Part shown: piece after piece, positions 1 through 10,081 of the stretch | How the letters are laid out: every line of letters begins with the position of its first letter | Numbering within the stretch: position 1 is the stretch's first letter | Origin: Kalaharituber pfeilii | Lineage: Eukaryota > Ascomycota > Pezizomycetes > Pezizales > Pezizaceae | NCBI GenBank assembly: GCA_015179045.1 | Contig: WHUZ01000006.1 | Span: 372,001-436,000 of the forward strand | Direction: 5' to 3' | Length of the DNA stretch: 64,000 nucleotides | Program-made: the position numbers and the translations under genes | Notes under the pieces: generated by a model | What the model was told of the DNA's origin: nothing | The model's input: the letters and a program-made list of their open reading frames with translations, nothing else | The model's database searches: none

Positions 1-81
1 CTACCTGAATCCAAGAGCTTTAATGCTGTTTTAGTTGTCACAGACCGGTTCACCAAAAATGTAATACTATACACCCCTTAG
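1..81 (+). mobile_element. Ty3/gypsy integrase fragment (relic)
   Basis: The first frame of the window reads LPESKSFNAVLVVTDRFTKN and then a few more residues before a stop at 79-81. This matches the start of the integrase catalytic core of Ty3/gypsy retrotransposons, where a 'LPxSxGxxAILVVVDRFTK' segment carries the first catalytic Asp (here in VVTDRFTK). Only 26 codons are left in the window. The reading frame is lost afterwards, so this is a decayed or truncated copy whose 5' part lies outside the window. Confidence 0.55.
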
Positions 82-409
82 CTGTAATATCCAGTACCTT
101 CCAGCGCTCACTGGAGCCTAGCCCCTCACGCCCGTAACAAGTTTACATAATATTGGTATAGTGTTTTGAAAATGTTCGGTGATATCTTTCATGTTGAATT
201 TCTCTGTAATCTCAGGAGTTAACTTTGAGGGTAGGAGGCGTATCTTTGGTGAATTCAGTAGGGTTCTAATGTCCTTTTCGAGAATTAGACAGAACTCATT
301 GAATAGAATCTCAGTCATTTAAGTACTACAGTCCTAAAGTACATCAATATTTCCTTGCAGTTAATAACAAGCTATCGGAATTGGCGTGGCGCGACCGGGC
401 TAAGATCTC

Positions 410-468
410 CCAGACGCTCCTAAGCGGAGCAACACCCATGCATGAAAGTCCGCTTAGTCAGCGTCTGG
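410..468. repeat. Foldback hairpin, ~19-bp arms
   Basis: Arms of about 19 bp, CCAGACGCT...AAGCGGA and TCCGCTTAG...AGCGTCTGG, face each other across a loop of about 20 nt. The right side runs directly into TTACGAGACTA, the complement of the dispersed TAGTCTCGTAA motif. The hairpin abuts the end of a repeat copy at 478. I see no clear target-site duplication. Confidence 0.6.
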
Positions 469-477
469 TTACGAGAC

Positions 478-613
478 TATGTAAAACCCATACAATTGTT
501 CTGAAGACTTTTCGACAAAAAGTCAACCTACTTCACTTTTGACCCCCGGTCAGGTGGCGCACATTATGCATGCATAGCGCTTCTGAGTATTTTCCCCTAC
601 CCCCGAGTACAGT
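478..613 (-). repeat. Dispersed repeat, inverted relative to 17750-17865
   Basis: This stretch, read on the minus strand, closely matches 17750-17865: the shared landmarks are CTGAAGACTTTTCGACAAAAAGTC, split across both copies, then CTTCACTTTTGAC, a GTGGCGCACATT block, ATGCATGCAT, CTTCTGAGTATTTTCCCCTA and CGAGTACAGT. The copy here carries about 9 extra bases after TTTTGAC. Non-coding; element class unknown. Confidence 0.65.
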
Positions 614-648
614 CGCTCCAATTCAGTCTGTGACTGGTTACAATTGAT

Positions 649-763
649 CTACTCGCTGGTTCGGAAAGTATTGGAACGCTGCATAATAACATGCACTATT
701 TCAAAAGGCGAATAGCGCATATGCTTTATGCAGCGTTCCAATACTTTCCGAATCAGCGAGTAG
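649..763. repeat. Foldback element, 38-bp arms
   Basis: 649-686 and 726-763 are inverted copies of each other with one mismatch in 38 bp (CTACTCGCTGG/ATTCGG... through ...GCTGCATAA). They are separated by a 39-nt loop. Such a structure is typical of a small MITE or foldback element. I found no convincing target-site duplication and no coding potential. Confidence 0.7.
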
Positions 764-2117
764 TAGCTACATGCTTACATACGACTTAAGTCATGTGATT
801 GCTTAAGTATTTGAGAAATCGGTAATTGTGCTGCATGCAATCGATATTGGCATTTGATGGTAATATTTTAACTATGATATTTTACTCTAGCATTAAGAGT
901 AGCTATGTAGTAGCTCTTTTTCTAGGTGATTGCCGAGATCGCAAGTTCACTTGTCGTCATAGTGGAGCGCGTTTGTTTTTTGTGGGATGGGGTAAAAATT
1001 TAAATCAACCCCTGCAGTCTGCAATTTTTAGGACTTTCTTGAGGTTGGTGGTTTATGAGACTAGGCGTTTATATCATACACTGGCAAAAATCGATGTCCC
1101 AATCTCCTCCCCTGCAGTCAAAGGGACGACGAACCGAGCGCCATCACACAGCACCCGGGACAATGACTACCTAATTTGGTTGAGCCAATGAATCCGGAGC
1201 TGGGTTGAGACTGGGACCAGCATTTCCTACGGCCAACTGCAATTGGTCGTGATACACGAAGGCTGGCCAGGTCATGCAATCGGATGCAAAACAAAAAGGA
1301 GAAAAAAAAGAGGAAAAAGAAACGACAACTGAGGAGGGGCATCGCGGGGGATGGGTGATTGTGGCTAGTAAGGTGTCTCTAGATCTGGTTGTGATGGTGG
1401 GGTGGGTGATAGGTGGACTTGGAACGCAAGGAATGGCCAATTCCAGATTACAATCTAGCCTTGCCGCAATCCAGGGGGTTTGGAGGATCATTCAGATAGG
1501 GTTGCTAAATCTTTCCATTCTGACTGGGCTAGCAGGCCAAAACTTTGCTATTCTGGCATCCGCTGCATCTTCACCTCCTCATCCACCGCAGGTGCATTTA
1601 CCAATTGCGTCCCAGCATCTATTGGACGGAGGTGCATCCTACAAACCGCAGGCAGGAATGGCTTTATCGGCAAGTGCTGCCACCTGTACTGTCATAATGC
1701 GAGCACAAATATCATACAAATATTATCTCGATCAAGCAATGTATTGTGGTTGCCGAAAGCACGGCTGGCAAGGCCGCATGCAAGATGCTGAATCCTCAGG
1801 CTCTGCCGGTACTGTACGCTACAGTCGCGCCTTCGGGGGTGGGGGTGGCAGTGGGGGGGTGGGCGGGGGGATTGGATGGGGGAGGGCAGTCATCGACTAC
1901 CACTGCGGTGGCAACTATCTACCGTATTCACTCAGGTAAAACACATGCACGCGCTAGTGTGGTCTTGGCAGAACTTCAGGCGCTATCAATCGCGCTAGCG
2001 CGCTCTTTGGTGCAATATTGATATTACTAAGTACAGGAATGCAGGGCTAATCTCCAGTAGTCTCATGCCAGGACCCTCTGGCTGCTAAAATCTCCAGCTT
2101 CTCCATTATCTCTACCC

Positions 2118-2204
2118 TGTAATGGAGGTGGTAAACGCAGAGAATTATCACCCGCCAGGCCACATTGCATTTTTGCGTCTTCCACGCGGTGACCCCGTAT
2201 ATCA
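2118..2204 (+). mobile_element. Decayed LTR-like copy related to 45783-45993
   Basis: Starts TGTAATGGAGG and continues GGTAAACGCAGAGA, then a CCGCCAGG block, and ends near GCGGTGACCCCGTATA. The same blocks occur in the same order in the solo LTR at 45783-45993 (TGTAACGGATC, GGTAAACGCAGAGA, CCGCTAGG, GCGGTGAACCCATAACA). This copy is shorter, with internal sequence missing. The right boundary is approximate and the flanks do not give a clear duplication. Confidence 0.5.
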
Positions 2205-2260
2205 TTACTCGTATACTACCCTTTGGGCTATGACAAGACTAACTACAAAGTAAAGGAATA
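2202..2260 (+). repeat. Copy of the ATATCATTACTC terminal repeat
   Basis: ATCATTACTC, a diverged 'CCCTTTGGGCTATG' core and an A-rich tail resemble the terminal repeats of the element at 2398-2829 and the copy at 63655-63720. Solo end only. Confidence 0.4.
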
Positions 2261-2282
2261 AAGATACACAGTAAAATAGCAT

Positions 2283-2359
2283 ACCATGCTCTGTTCTCGT
2301 GCCCAGACTCTCTTATTTAGGCGTGCCAAGAGAGTCTGGGCACGAGAACAACCATGCTC
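2283..2359. mobile_element. 59-bp perfect hairpin with 9-bp target duplication
   Basis: The insert 2292-2350 consists of a 23-bp arm beginning TGTTCTCGTGCCCAGACTC, a 13-nt loop, and a perfect inverted copy of the arm. It is flanked on both sides by the 9-bp direct repeat ACCATGCTC (2283-2291 and 2351-2359), the expected footprint of a transposition event. A near-identical hairpin without a visible duplication lies at 15542-15594. The element is far too short to encode anything. The 9-bp duplication is the size made by Mutator-type transposases, but class assignment is inference. Confidence 0.75.
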
Positions 2360-2397
2360 CACTTCTGCCACAGTAAGGAATTTTTTTTTTTAAAAAA

Positions 2398-2829
2398 TAT
2401 CATTACTCACATGCCGCCATGTGGGACTATGGTGAGATTAAGTACATGAGGAAATAACAAAGGCGAAGAAGGAAAAGAAATTACCAAGGTAATGTCAGTA
2501 AATCCAATAGGCCGTCCTGGACTGGCCTGGACTGTGAAATTCTGGACCTGGTCAACTAGGCCGGGCCAGGCCCAGGCCAACTAGGCCAGTCCAGACTATT
2601 CAGGTCAGCCCAGGCTACTCAGGCAGGTTTAAGCCAATTAAACGAATCCCTCCACAGCTATCCAGGTAAAATTAAGGCCAGCATTTACCAGATTGCTTGA
2701 GCATTTAAATGAATAGAATCTTCCATATATCTAGAATTTTAAACAGCAGCGGTCTACGACTTTAGTCAAGTATGTATGACATAACTAAATCCTCACCATA
2801 GCCCACAGGGTGGCACACGAGTAATGATA
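2398..2829. mobile_element. ~430-bp non-autonomous element with ~45-bp TIRs
   Basis: Left end TATCATTACTCACATGCCGC and right end, read in reverse, TATCATTACTCGTGTGCCAC continue as imperfect inverted repeats for about 45 bp (GTGGG.CTATGGTGAG...). A TA dinucleotide at both borders fits Tc1/mariner-type insertion. The interior is non-coding and includes a low-complexity GGCCTGG/CAGGCC-rich stretch at 2510-2635. A solo copy of the end lies at 63655-63720. Confidence 0.6.
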
Positions 2830-3179
2830 TAAAAAAAGAAAAAAAAACGTATGTATCACACTTTATATTCAAGTATATATACTAACAAATATTTTAGAAA
2901 TGACGGACCTTCCAGATAATATAACAGACAGGACTCAATTCTTCAATGATGATACCTAATGGACAACTGTCAATTACTGATAGTGGAAATATCCAGGACT
3001 ATTAAAATCTAATAGTCTTCTACTTCTGCACTCAGATCCTTCATAATATCAGTTCTCTGTGGTATTGAGGTTAGTATCGCGGTAATTCGGGGATCATCAC
3101 GTGCCTTGCGTAATACACGCGCACTGGCGCTAAGAGGCTTGCCAAGACCGCCATAGCGCGCGTTTGTTTTTTACCTCTT

Positions 3180-3660
3180 AAGTGAGTGAATACGGTATCA
3201 TACGGGCGCCTCCAGTCCACTGGCTGGGAGCTGCTGCCCGCCGCCCGCCCGCCCACCCGCACACGGCTGCTCAAGGCCTCCAGCGCCCCGTGCCGACTGC
3301 GCGCCCGGCCAATGGGCTGCGCCTGCCGCAGAGGCCCATGCGCGCCAAGCCGCGCTACCGTCGCCCACCCCGCGCTAGCCGCAACGGGAAAGCACAGTGA
3401 CCAAACCTCCGTCCCGACATTCGTGATCCCTCTCGTCTCGTCGATACGCACAAGACGGCCTCCCGCCTTTTCTCCACTGCAAGGGGCTGAGATTGAGCGT
3501 GGCCCTGCCTGCCTGCGGCCGTCTTCCTTGCTCGCAGTGGCCAGGGGCCCTCACCGCGCCCAGCTCGACGGTTAGTCCGCTCCCCCCCTCCCCCCTCCCC
3601 CCTCCCCCCTCCCCCCTCCCCCTCCCCCACCCCCACCCCCAGAAGCCCAGAAATCCATGC
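3180..3660 (+). promoter_or_regulatory. GC-rich island with C/T tract upstream of RAD53
   Basis: A strongly GC-rich block in an otherwise AT-leaning region, ending in a pure pyrimidine tract at 3581-3642 built from about seven CCCCCCT-like units. It lies about 1 kb before the RAD53 start codon, with C on the coding strand. Pyrimidine-rich tracts near transcription start sites are common in filamentous fungi. Long overlapping frames on both strands here are side effects of GC content. 3661-4643 contains no other recognisable gene and is likely promoter and 5' leader. Confidence 0.45.
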
Positions 3661-4643
3661 TCCTGCACGAAAGCAGCTTCTTCTTCTCATTAACTGCCCA
3701 CCCATCTATCTCTTGCTCCCTTCATCCCTCGCTCGGTGAATCACGCCGGGTTCCTACCCCTTTCCCTCGTCGTCGTTGAGCGCCACGCAACTGCCGAAGG
3801 CAATTTGAACAGGTTATCCTGAGGGGACTGTTGCCTGGAGTAGCCATTCACAGCAGCAATTCAGAGTTCTCACATTGCAGCATTTGCGCAGCGTCCTGAC
3901 AAGTCGCCATCAACAAGAGTACTGACACAACTGAGCCGAATTTCTGTTCGAATATAAAGTTTGTGACCTCGTTTACGTGTTGCTACCCACAACAACCTAA
4001 ACTTGCTTATCGCCGTCCCGACCTACTCACGCGCAGACGTCCGAATTTCCTCCGTCGCAATCTTTCCTACTCAATTCAGCCTATCAGTGCCATTTTATTT
4101 ACTCAAAAACTGCGTTCTTCGCCCAAAGCTAGGAATCAGAAGATAGGAGCTACGCAGTGTCGACACCCTCCGATCGCTGATTCATACTGGTATTTGGAGC
4201 ACGACTGAATAGATTACTGTTGGATCGGGATCAGCTAATCTCATAATCAGCCAGAGGATTATTTGCGATCAATTTATACATGGCAAGGCTTTGGTAGTAT
4301 ATGCCTGTGCCTCTTATAAAAGGTAGCAATTTCCCCGCAATTATTGTTGCCTCTGATTCTGCTGGAACCCAAGGAATCGCTGCGATCAATTCCAACACTC
4401 AGCGGGCAAGGGAAAAAAAAAAAAAAAAATAAAAAAATAAAAGTTGATTTAGCTATTGAACCATAACGGTATCATCACCACAGGCCTGGAAATCCAAAAC
4501 TCCACGTCTTTTCAACTGTCTCCCCTCCAACCTGTTGAGCTGAGGCCAGTTCCAAGTATCTCGATTGTTCGTATCCTCCACGCTACCCACTTACTCGACA
4601 TTGACCTGTCCCCATAATCTCAGCACATCTCGACGTTTACACT

Positions 4644-7600
4644 ATGGATTATGAAGAAGAGGCCACACAGCTTTGTACGCAGCCTCTGGCAGCTACCAAA
4701 AGGGGCCCAGATGACACGACTGGGGTTCTTTGTACACTATTTCCAACAACGGCAGCTGCGAGGGCTACCGTTACCCGCTTGATGCACACAAATAGAGACT
4801 TTGTTTTCATCCAGCACGCTTCCACACCTCTTGTCCCTAATATCTCTGCCGTTACAACATCAGATGAGCAGTTGGAAAACGACCTTGTGCCCGAAGTAGC
4901 TCCTGAAACACTATCAATTGCACTTCGCTTCCAACCTGGGCCAAAGGATGCTACGAAAGGGTTCTGCCTCGGGCGGAACTATCTTCGCTGTGATGTGGTA
5001 CTTGGAGACGCCCAAACCTCACGCAGGGTCTCAAATATCCATTTCAGAATCTTTGTCAATGATCAGCATGTGCTTATGCTCGAAGACTGTTCTACAAACG
5101 GCACATTTGTGGACGGAACTTTTCTGGGGCCACGGGGGCACAATAATCATGGGAAAACACCAGAACATCTCCGCCCCACGGCTCGACAGTTGATTAACGG
5201 GAGCGAAATTCATATCTTAAAAGGACCAAGAGAGACGGAGATACGCTTCATGGTGCGGATTCCCAAGAGTGATGGCTCAGGTTTTCTAGGTGACGGCGAT
5301 GATTATTCCACTTTTGACCCAGATAACCCGCATCGAAACGAGCCGGTTGCTGGGCCATCAGCATTTTATCGGCATATTCAAAGCCGCATACAGCAGGAAG
5401 ATGGCGAAGAAAGTGCCGACCATGCTGAGCCAAAAAGGACCGTTGTACAGCCGCACCAGCAGGTTTGGGCAGGTTCTCCAAAGTACCAACTTCTTGATAC
5501 AGTAGGTCAGGGCGCATTTGCAACTGTGCATAAAGCTATAAGGAGAAAAGATGGAGAGCCTGTTGCAATCAAAATTATCGCGCGTCGAGTGACTATCAGG
5601 AACCTGGATAGAAATACAAAGAAAAACGGTGGCGTCAAAAAAGAAGTGGAGATATTGGAACAACTTCGCCACGTAAGTCAAATCTCTTGCATGTTGTTCT
5701 CCCTTTACTGACCTAAAATGTAAGCCTAATATTGTCCAATACCATGAATGTCTGGAGGACGATGGTCATATATATATTGTTATGGAGTACATTGGAGGCG
5801 GTAATCTCGAGGAGTATGTTCAGAAGCATTTGAGAATGGCAGAGCCATTGGTCCAGGATGTAACGAGGCAAGTTCTCCGTGGTATCCAATATGTCCATGA
5901 AATGGGGATCTCCCACCGTGATCTGAAGCCTGATAATATCCTTATTTCTTGCAACAATCCCATCGCTGTTAAAATTAGTGATTTTGGACTGGCGAAAATG
6001 GTACGAGCCGAAGAGACGTTTCTAAAAACCTTTTGTGGGACAATGCTTTATTTGGCACCCGAGGTCTTTCCTTCTTTTATGACTGCTACTATGCCAGCCG
6101 TGGCAGGGAGTAAACGAAAGCACGATGCTCTTGATGGAGAGTAAGTGGTTGCTTAACCCCACTGCTCTTCGTCGCGTTGGTTCATAGGATCTAACCCTCA
6201 ATGATATCAGTAAACCGAAGCAGCAGCGTCGTTATAACCAGGCAGTTGATATGTGGTCCATTGGAGTTGTAACATATACACTCTTGACAGGCAAACGACC
6301 CTTCGAAGCCACAACTCAAGACGAGATCTACAAGCGCATAATTACTGCAAAGTTTGACATCGAACTTCTTCGCAAATCAGGGGTACAGAGCCGGCATTGT
6401 GTGGATTTCCTCGCAAGATTAATGGAGGTTAATCCTACATTGCGAATGACGGAATATCAAGCGCAGCGACATCCTTGGTTGGTGGAGGAAGAGATCGATA
6501 GTGTTAACAGTAGCATGGAGGTGGATGATGATAGAGTTGCCCTCGATTACGGACTTCATAGCCCCCCTGGTCTAAGTGACGCGGAAGATGAAGGTTGGGA
6601 AAAGGTAGAACACGAAAGCGTGAACGGAGATGAAAGCCGATGCGAAACCATTCGTGGGAAAAAGGATGATTATATTGGGTGGAGTGAAGAGGAAAATGAA
6701 GGGATAGATACCCCTACTCAAGGAACCCAAATCAAGAAAATTCTGAATTACAAACAATTCAGGCCGGATAATGTAGCCAAATTCGATGAAGACGAAGCAG
6801 GAGACGACTCTTTCGCCTTCGGGAATATACCATCCGGAAACCAGGCTCATGGTGCCAATTCAAATTCACCAGCTAAGGAATCGGCGAGACCCAACTCAGG
6901 CGTCTTAGGGCTTCAAGGATATCAATTCGTTAGCGAAAAGGGGGCCCCTCAGTCTCAGCCAGAAGTTCAAGTTGTTTCCTCTCAGTTCAGCGAAAATGTA
7001 ACCAAAGAACATATATCCAATGCAGCTGGGCAGGGTTCGAGCCCTCAGAAGGCCGCAGGAACAGCTGAAGCTCAAACTGCCTTCAATGTCGCTGGTGAGG
7101 TGAACCCACAAAATCTTCCATCGGAACCGAAACATGAGAAACTGGAAATTTCATCCTTTCTCTCGTCCTATCAAAATCTGAATGCAACAAAGATACTACC
7201 GTCTTCTGCGGCAAGCTCTGTTCGTTTTCCTCCGCCGGAACCTACAATATCCCGGCAGCAAATGCCGCCACCAGTTTCGAAACCTCCGCCACCCATCCCC
7301 ATGGCCCTGGAAAGTGACTCTCGAAAGTCGCTGGTGGCTACAACCTCTCACGAAGGAATATTTGATTATTACGACAATGATGATGATGATGTGCCACCTG
7401 GATACTGGGGAAAAATTGTGCCTTTATCAACTTCATTGTCGCATCCCACTGTTTTATTCAACAAGCAATTGGTCTCGTTTGGGCGCTTTAAACCATGCAC
7501 GGTAGTATATGAAGACGGCAGGCTCTCTAAACGACACTGTGCTTTCCATTCTGCAGTATCATCTCCGACACCGGAAGGCGCACCGTTACCGAAGCCATTG

Positions 7601-7876
7601 GCATGGTTTTACTGCACCTCTAGCAATCCGTGCTGGGTTAATGAATCCAAGGTTCCTAAAGGGGTAGTCCAGAAGTTGCGCAATGGAGATAAGATCACTT
7701 TGTTTAAAGATAAAAACCGAAATGAGCAGTTGGCGTTTAGAATTTGTCTGGCGCCAGTAAGGTCAGAAGTTAATCCTGAAGGGACGGTTGCAGTTCCAGA
7801 ACCAGCCGAATCGGCTATAACAGCAAAAAATGGCCAAGTTAGCAATAGAGACGGAGACTATATCATGAGTGGATGA
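4644..7876 (+). CDS. RAD53: Rad53/Chk2-type checkpoint kinase with two FHA domains
   Basis: Exons 4644-5672, 5725-6140 and 6211-7876 give 1036 aa. Two TQ sites lie at the N-terminus (ATQLCTQP). FHA1 spans roughly residues 92-205 (GRNYLRCDVVL, SNIHF, STNGTFV). The kinase domain spans about 281-572: GQGAFATV loop at 288, VAIK Lys310, HRDLKPDN with Asp409, DFG at 429-431, CGTMLYLAPE ending at 456. FHA2 is at about 880-1000 (FGRFKPCTVVYEDGRLSKRH). This FHA-kinase-FHA order is that of budding yeast Rad53; the family transduces DNA damage and replication stress from Mec1/Tel1-type kinases in the nucleus. A basic insertion (SKRKH...KPKQQRR) follows the APE motif, with the second intron inside it. 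Residues 580-870 are acidic and serine-rich, likely disordered. Both introns have clean branch and splice sites. Longer than yeast Rad53 (about 820 aa). Confidence 0.95.
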
Positions 7877-9671
7877 ACTTAAAATCGGAAAAAATCGGTT
7901 TGAGCTCTTGCGCTAACTCCTCACTCTCTCGTATTGTCGTGGAATTTCAAAACACCCCAATTTTAATTCCACTGGCAGTTTTTTTTCCATTCCTTCATTG
8001 TCTTATACCATTACATTCCCAGCGACCAATGTTTGCTTTTTTGTTTACAGCATTTTGTTCCCTGGTATAGTTCACACTCATCAGGACGAAATTCTGACGA
8101 CTTATTTTTCAACACCAATTGTACAGCCTCCTTCATCACATCTCACTTTCTAAGAAAGCTTTAGGAAAATTGAATAATCAGGAAGAGAATTATTGCATAT
8201 ATATTTAGGGTTATGTTAGGTGTTTCTAAAGTTTGATAATTCTGCTTAATGACCTTTTCTCCTTTCTTCAGGAATGACATGCGTTACGAGTTCGGTTGAT
8301 TGTGGAGCATGGTTGATGATTTCTCTTTCTTTTGCTCTACTACGCCCTCTTGTCTTGTTCCACCTATTCACCGCTATTACTTTTCTTTCTTTTGTTTCTC
8401 TCTTCTCTCCTTTTTTCCCCTTCCTTCACGATTGTATGTCTTTCATGTGATTGGTTCCTCTTGGTTGGTAGCGGAGATCTATATCATGTGGTGGATGCAA
8501 TGTTCCTTGATGGTGTTTTTGTTATTATATCATTACCTTTGTTTTTTTTATCATTACCTTGTTTTTAGCGTCCATTTGAGTTGAGTTATATCGTTTACTT
8601 TACCATGTTTGCGTCTTCCCTCGGTTCGCGTATTATGGTTACATTTACTAACTTAAGTATATGCCAACGCCTAGAATTTAATTGTATCTAGGGGTGTCTT
8701 TTTTTTATTGAAAGAAAAAAAAATTTCCGCTATATATCTTTATCTTGTGGAAATATGAGAAAGAAACATATTGAAAATTGGAGAAAGGAGTGCAAAAACA
8801 GGCGAATGTCAGTTTAATTCTGTTCCAATATATATATATACATATGTATATTTTAGTTTCCGATTCGAGTTTGGCCGTTCAATGGGCTCCTTTTTTTCCC
8901 CTGTTTTTTGCATTCGTCTGGTAAGAACCTAGTAGTTTGGGCAAGAGTTTCTCAGCTCCTTTACATTACTTATTGGTAATTCTTTTTTCCTCGCTTTCGG
9001 AAACTACTTTCTCAAACATACAAATATAAAAGGTCTAATCTCTCCTTTTCTCCCTTTTTGAAGGCTGTGCCAAACCGGACTATTCATTTCCTGACTAGAA
9101 TACTTTACTTTGCTCCTATTTCTCCGTCAAGTAGCTTGAACAAAGGACAAGGACGCGCATAAACCTGAGAGATTGGCCTCGTGCTGATACCCTCCTCATT
9201 TCCAGCCGAAGGTAAGTACCCCTCTCCCCCTCTCTTTCTCTGTCTCCGTCGCTTCCTTCGCCAGTCTTGTCTCACTAGGAAGCTAGACTTCACTCCTGCA
9301 CAGCCACGCTGCGTTCTCCCGCACTCCAATCTCTTATCCTGATTCTCCCTGTTTTCATTCCTGCGGCACAAGCAGTATCGATCTAAGCGAAAATAGTAAT
9401 ACCTATAATCAAACAAAAAATCAAGCAGTATCGAAATATTGCTCACCAGTTGTCTTTTCGAGGGCTGGATATTTGAGGTGAGACTAATTAGGGAGTTAAA
9501 GACCTTTTTTTTAAGATTCCTTTTTTATCAAGAAAGAAACCAAGAAAAAAAAAGTTCTCTATTCTCCATCCCTCAAAAATTGAATTGTATGAGGTACAAA
9601 ACAAAGGTAAAAGTGTAAACAAATAATCGCACGTTGGTCAACCGAGACCCAAAGAATGATGACAACATATC
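7877..9671. other. Intergenic, AT-rich; no gene recognised
   Basis: Contains the likely RAD53 3' UTR and T-rich sequence. At 9000-9480 there is a TATA-like AAATATAAAAGG (about 9020), a GGTAAGTACC donor-like site (9210) and a pyrimidine-rich stretch ending CTCACCAG (about 9449). Together these could be a spliced non-coding transcript, but no conserved reading frame supports a protein gene. Confidence 0.4.
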
Positions 9672-9744
9672 TGGTCACGGTGAGACTCGAACTCACAACC
9701 CTCGCGTTATTAGCACGATGCTCTGCCGATTGAGCCACGCAACC
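9672..9744 (-). tRNA. tRNA-Ile: tRNA-Ile (anticodon AAT)
   Basis: On the minus strand a 73-nt cloverleaf folds completely: acceptor GGTTGCG with CGTGACC (two G-U pairs), D stem GCTC/GAGC, anticodon stem TCGTG/CGCGA with loop CTAATAA, and T arm GTGAG-TTCGAGT-CTCAC, with discriminator A. The anticodon AAT (9709-9711 on the plus strand, complement ATT) would be modified to IAU and read ATT/ATC isoleucine codons. A and B box promoters are intact and there is no intron. It is the only tRNA I find in the window. Confidence 0.95.
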
Positions 9745-10081
9745 AATTGGTCATAATTAGTCATGATAAGATCATATAAACAAAACTTCGAAAACTTTTA
9801 CAATTTTCAGAGGTCCAACAACACAGTTAGAGACGGGTTGCCAAGTGACGTCTCATTAAAGGACACTTTCGTTTTGACAACCTGAGATTTTTTGAACATC
9901 TTAGCTTCCTCATAATCGAACCCTAAGCGCGCTTTACTATAAGAGAGATGCTAAATTATGTACTAGCAGTGCGGTGAGCTTTCCTTCAGAACTTGCACCC
10001 CATGAGACCATATGGAAATATAAGATATATACAAATCGTAATAATAGCCATCATTACATCAGATTCCCACGACTGTACCAG

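Noticed and set aside
1274..1939. Open frame of 221 codons on the plus strand
   Set aside because: Low-complexity start (KQKGEKKEEKET), Gly-rich end from a G-rich tract, overlapping frames on both strands, no introns or recognisable domain.
3071..3705. Several overlapping frames on both strands near 3.1-3.7 kb
   Set aside because: They follow the GC-rich island and C tract; amino-acid composition is that of repeats (poly-Pro, Gly-Glu-Gly) and none has family features.
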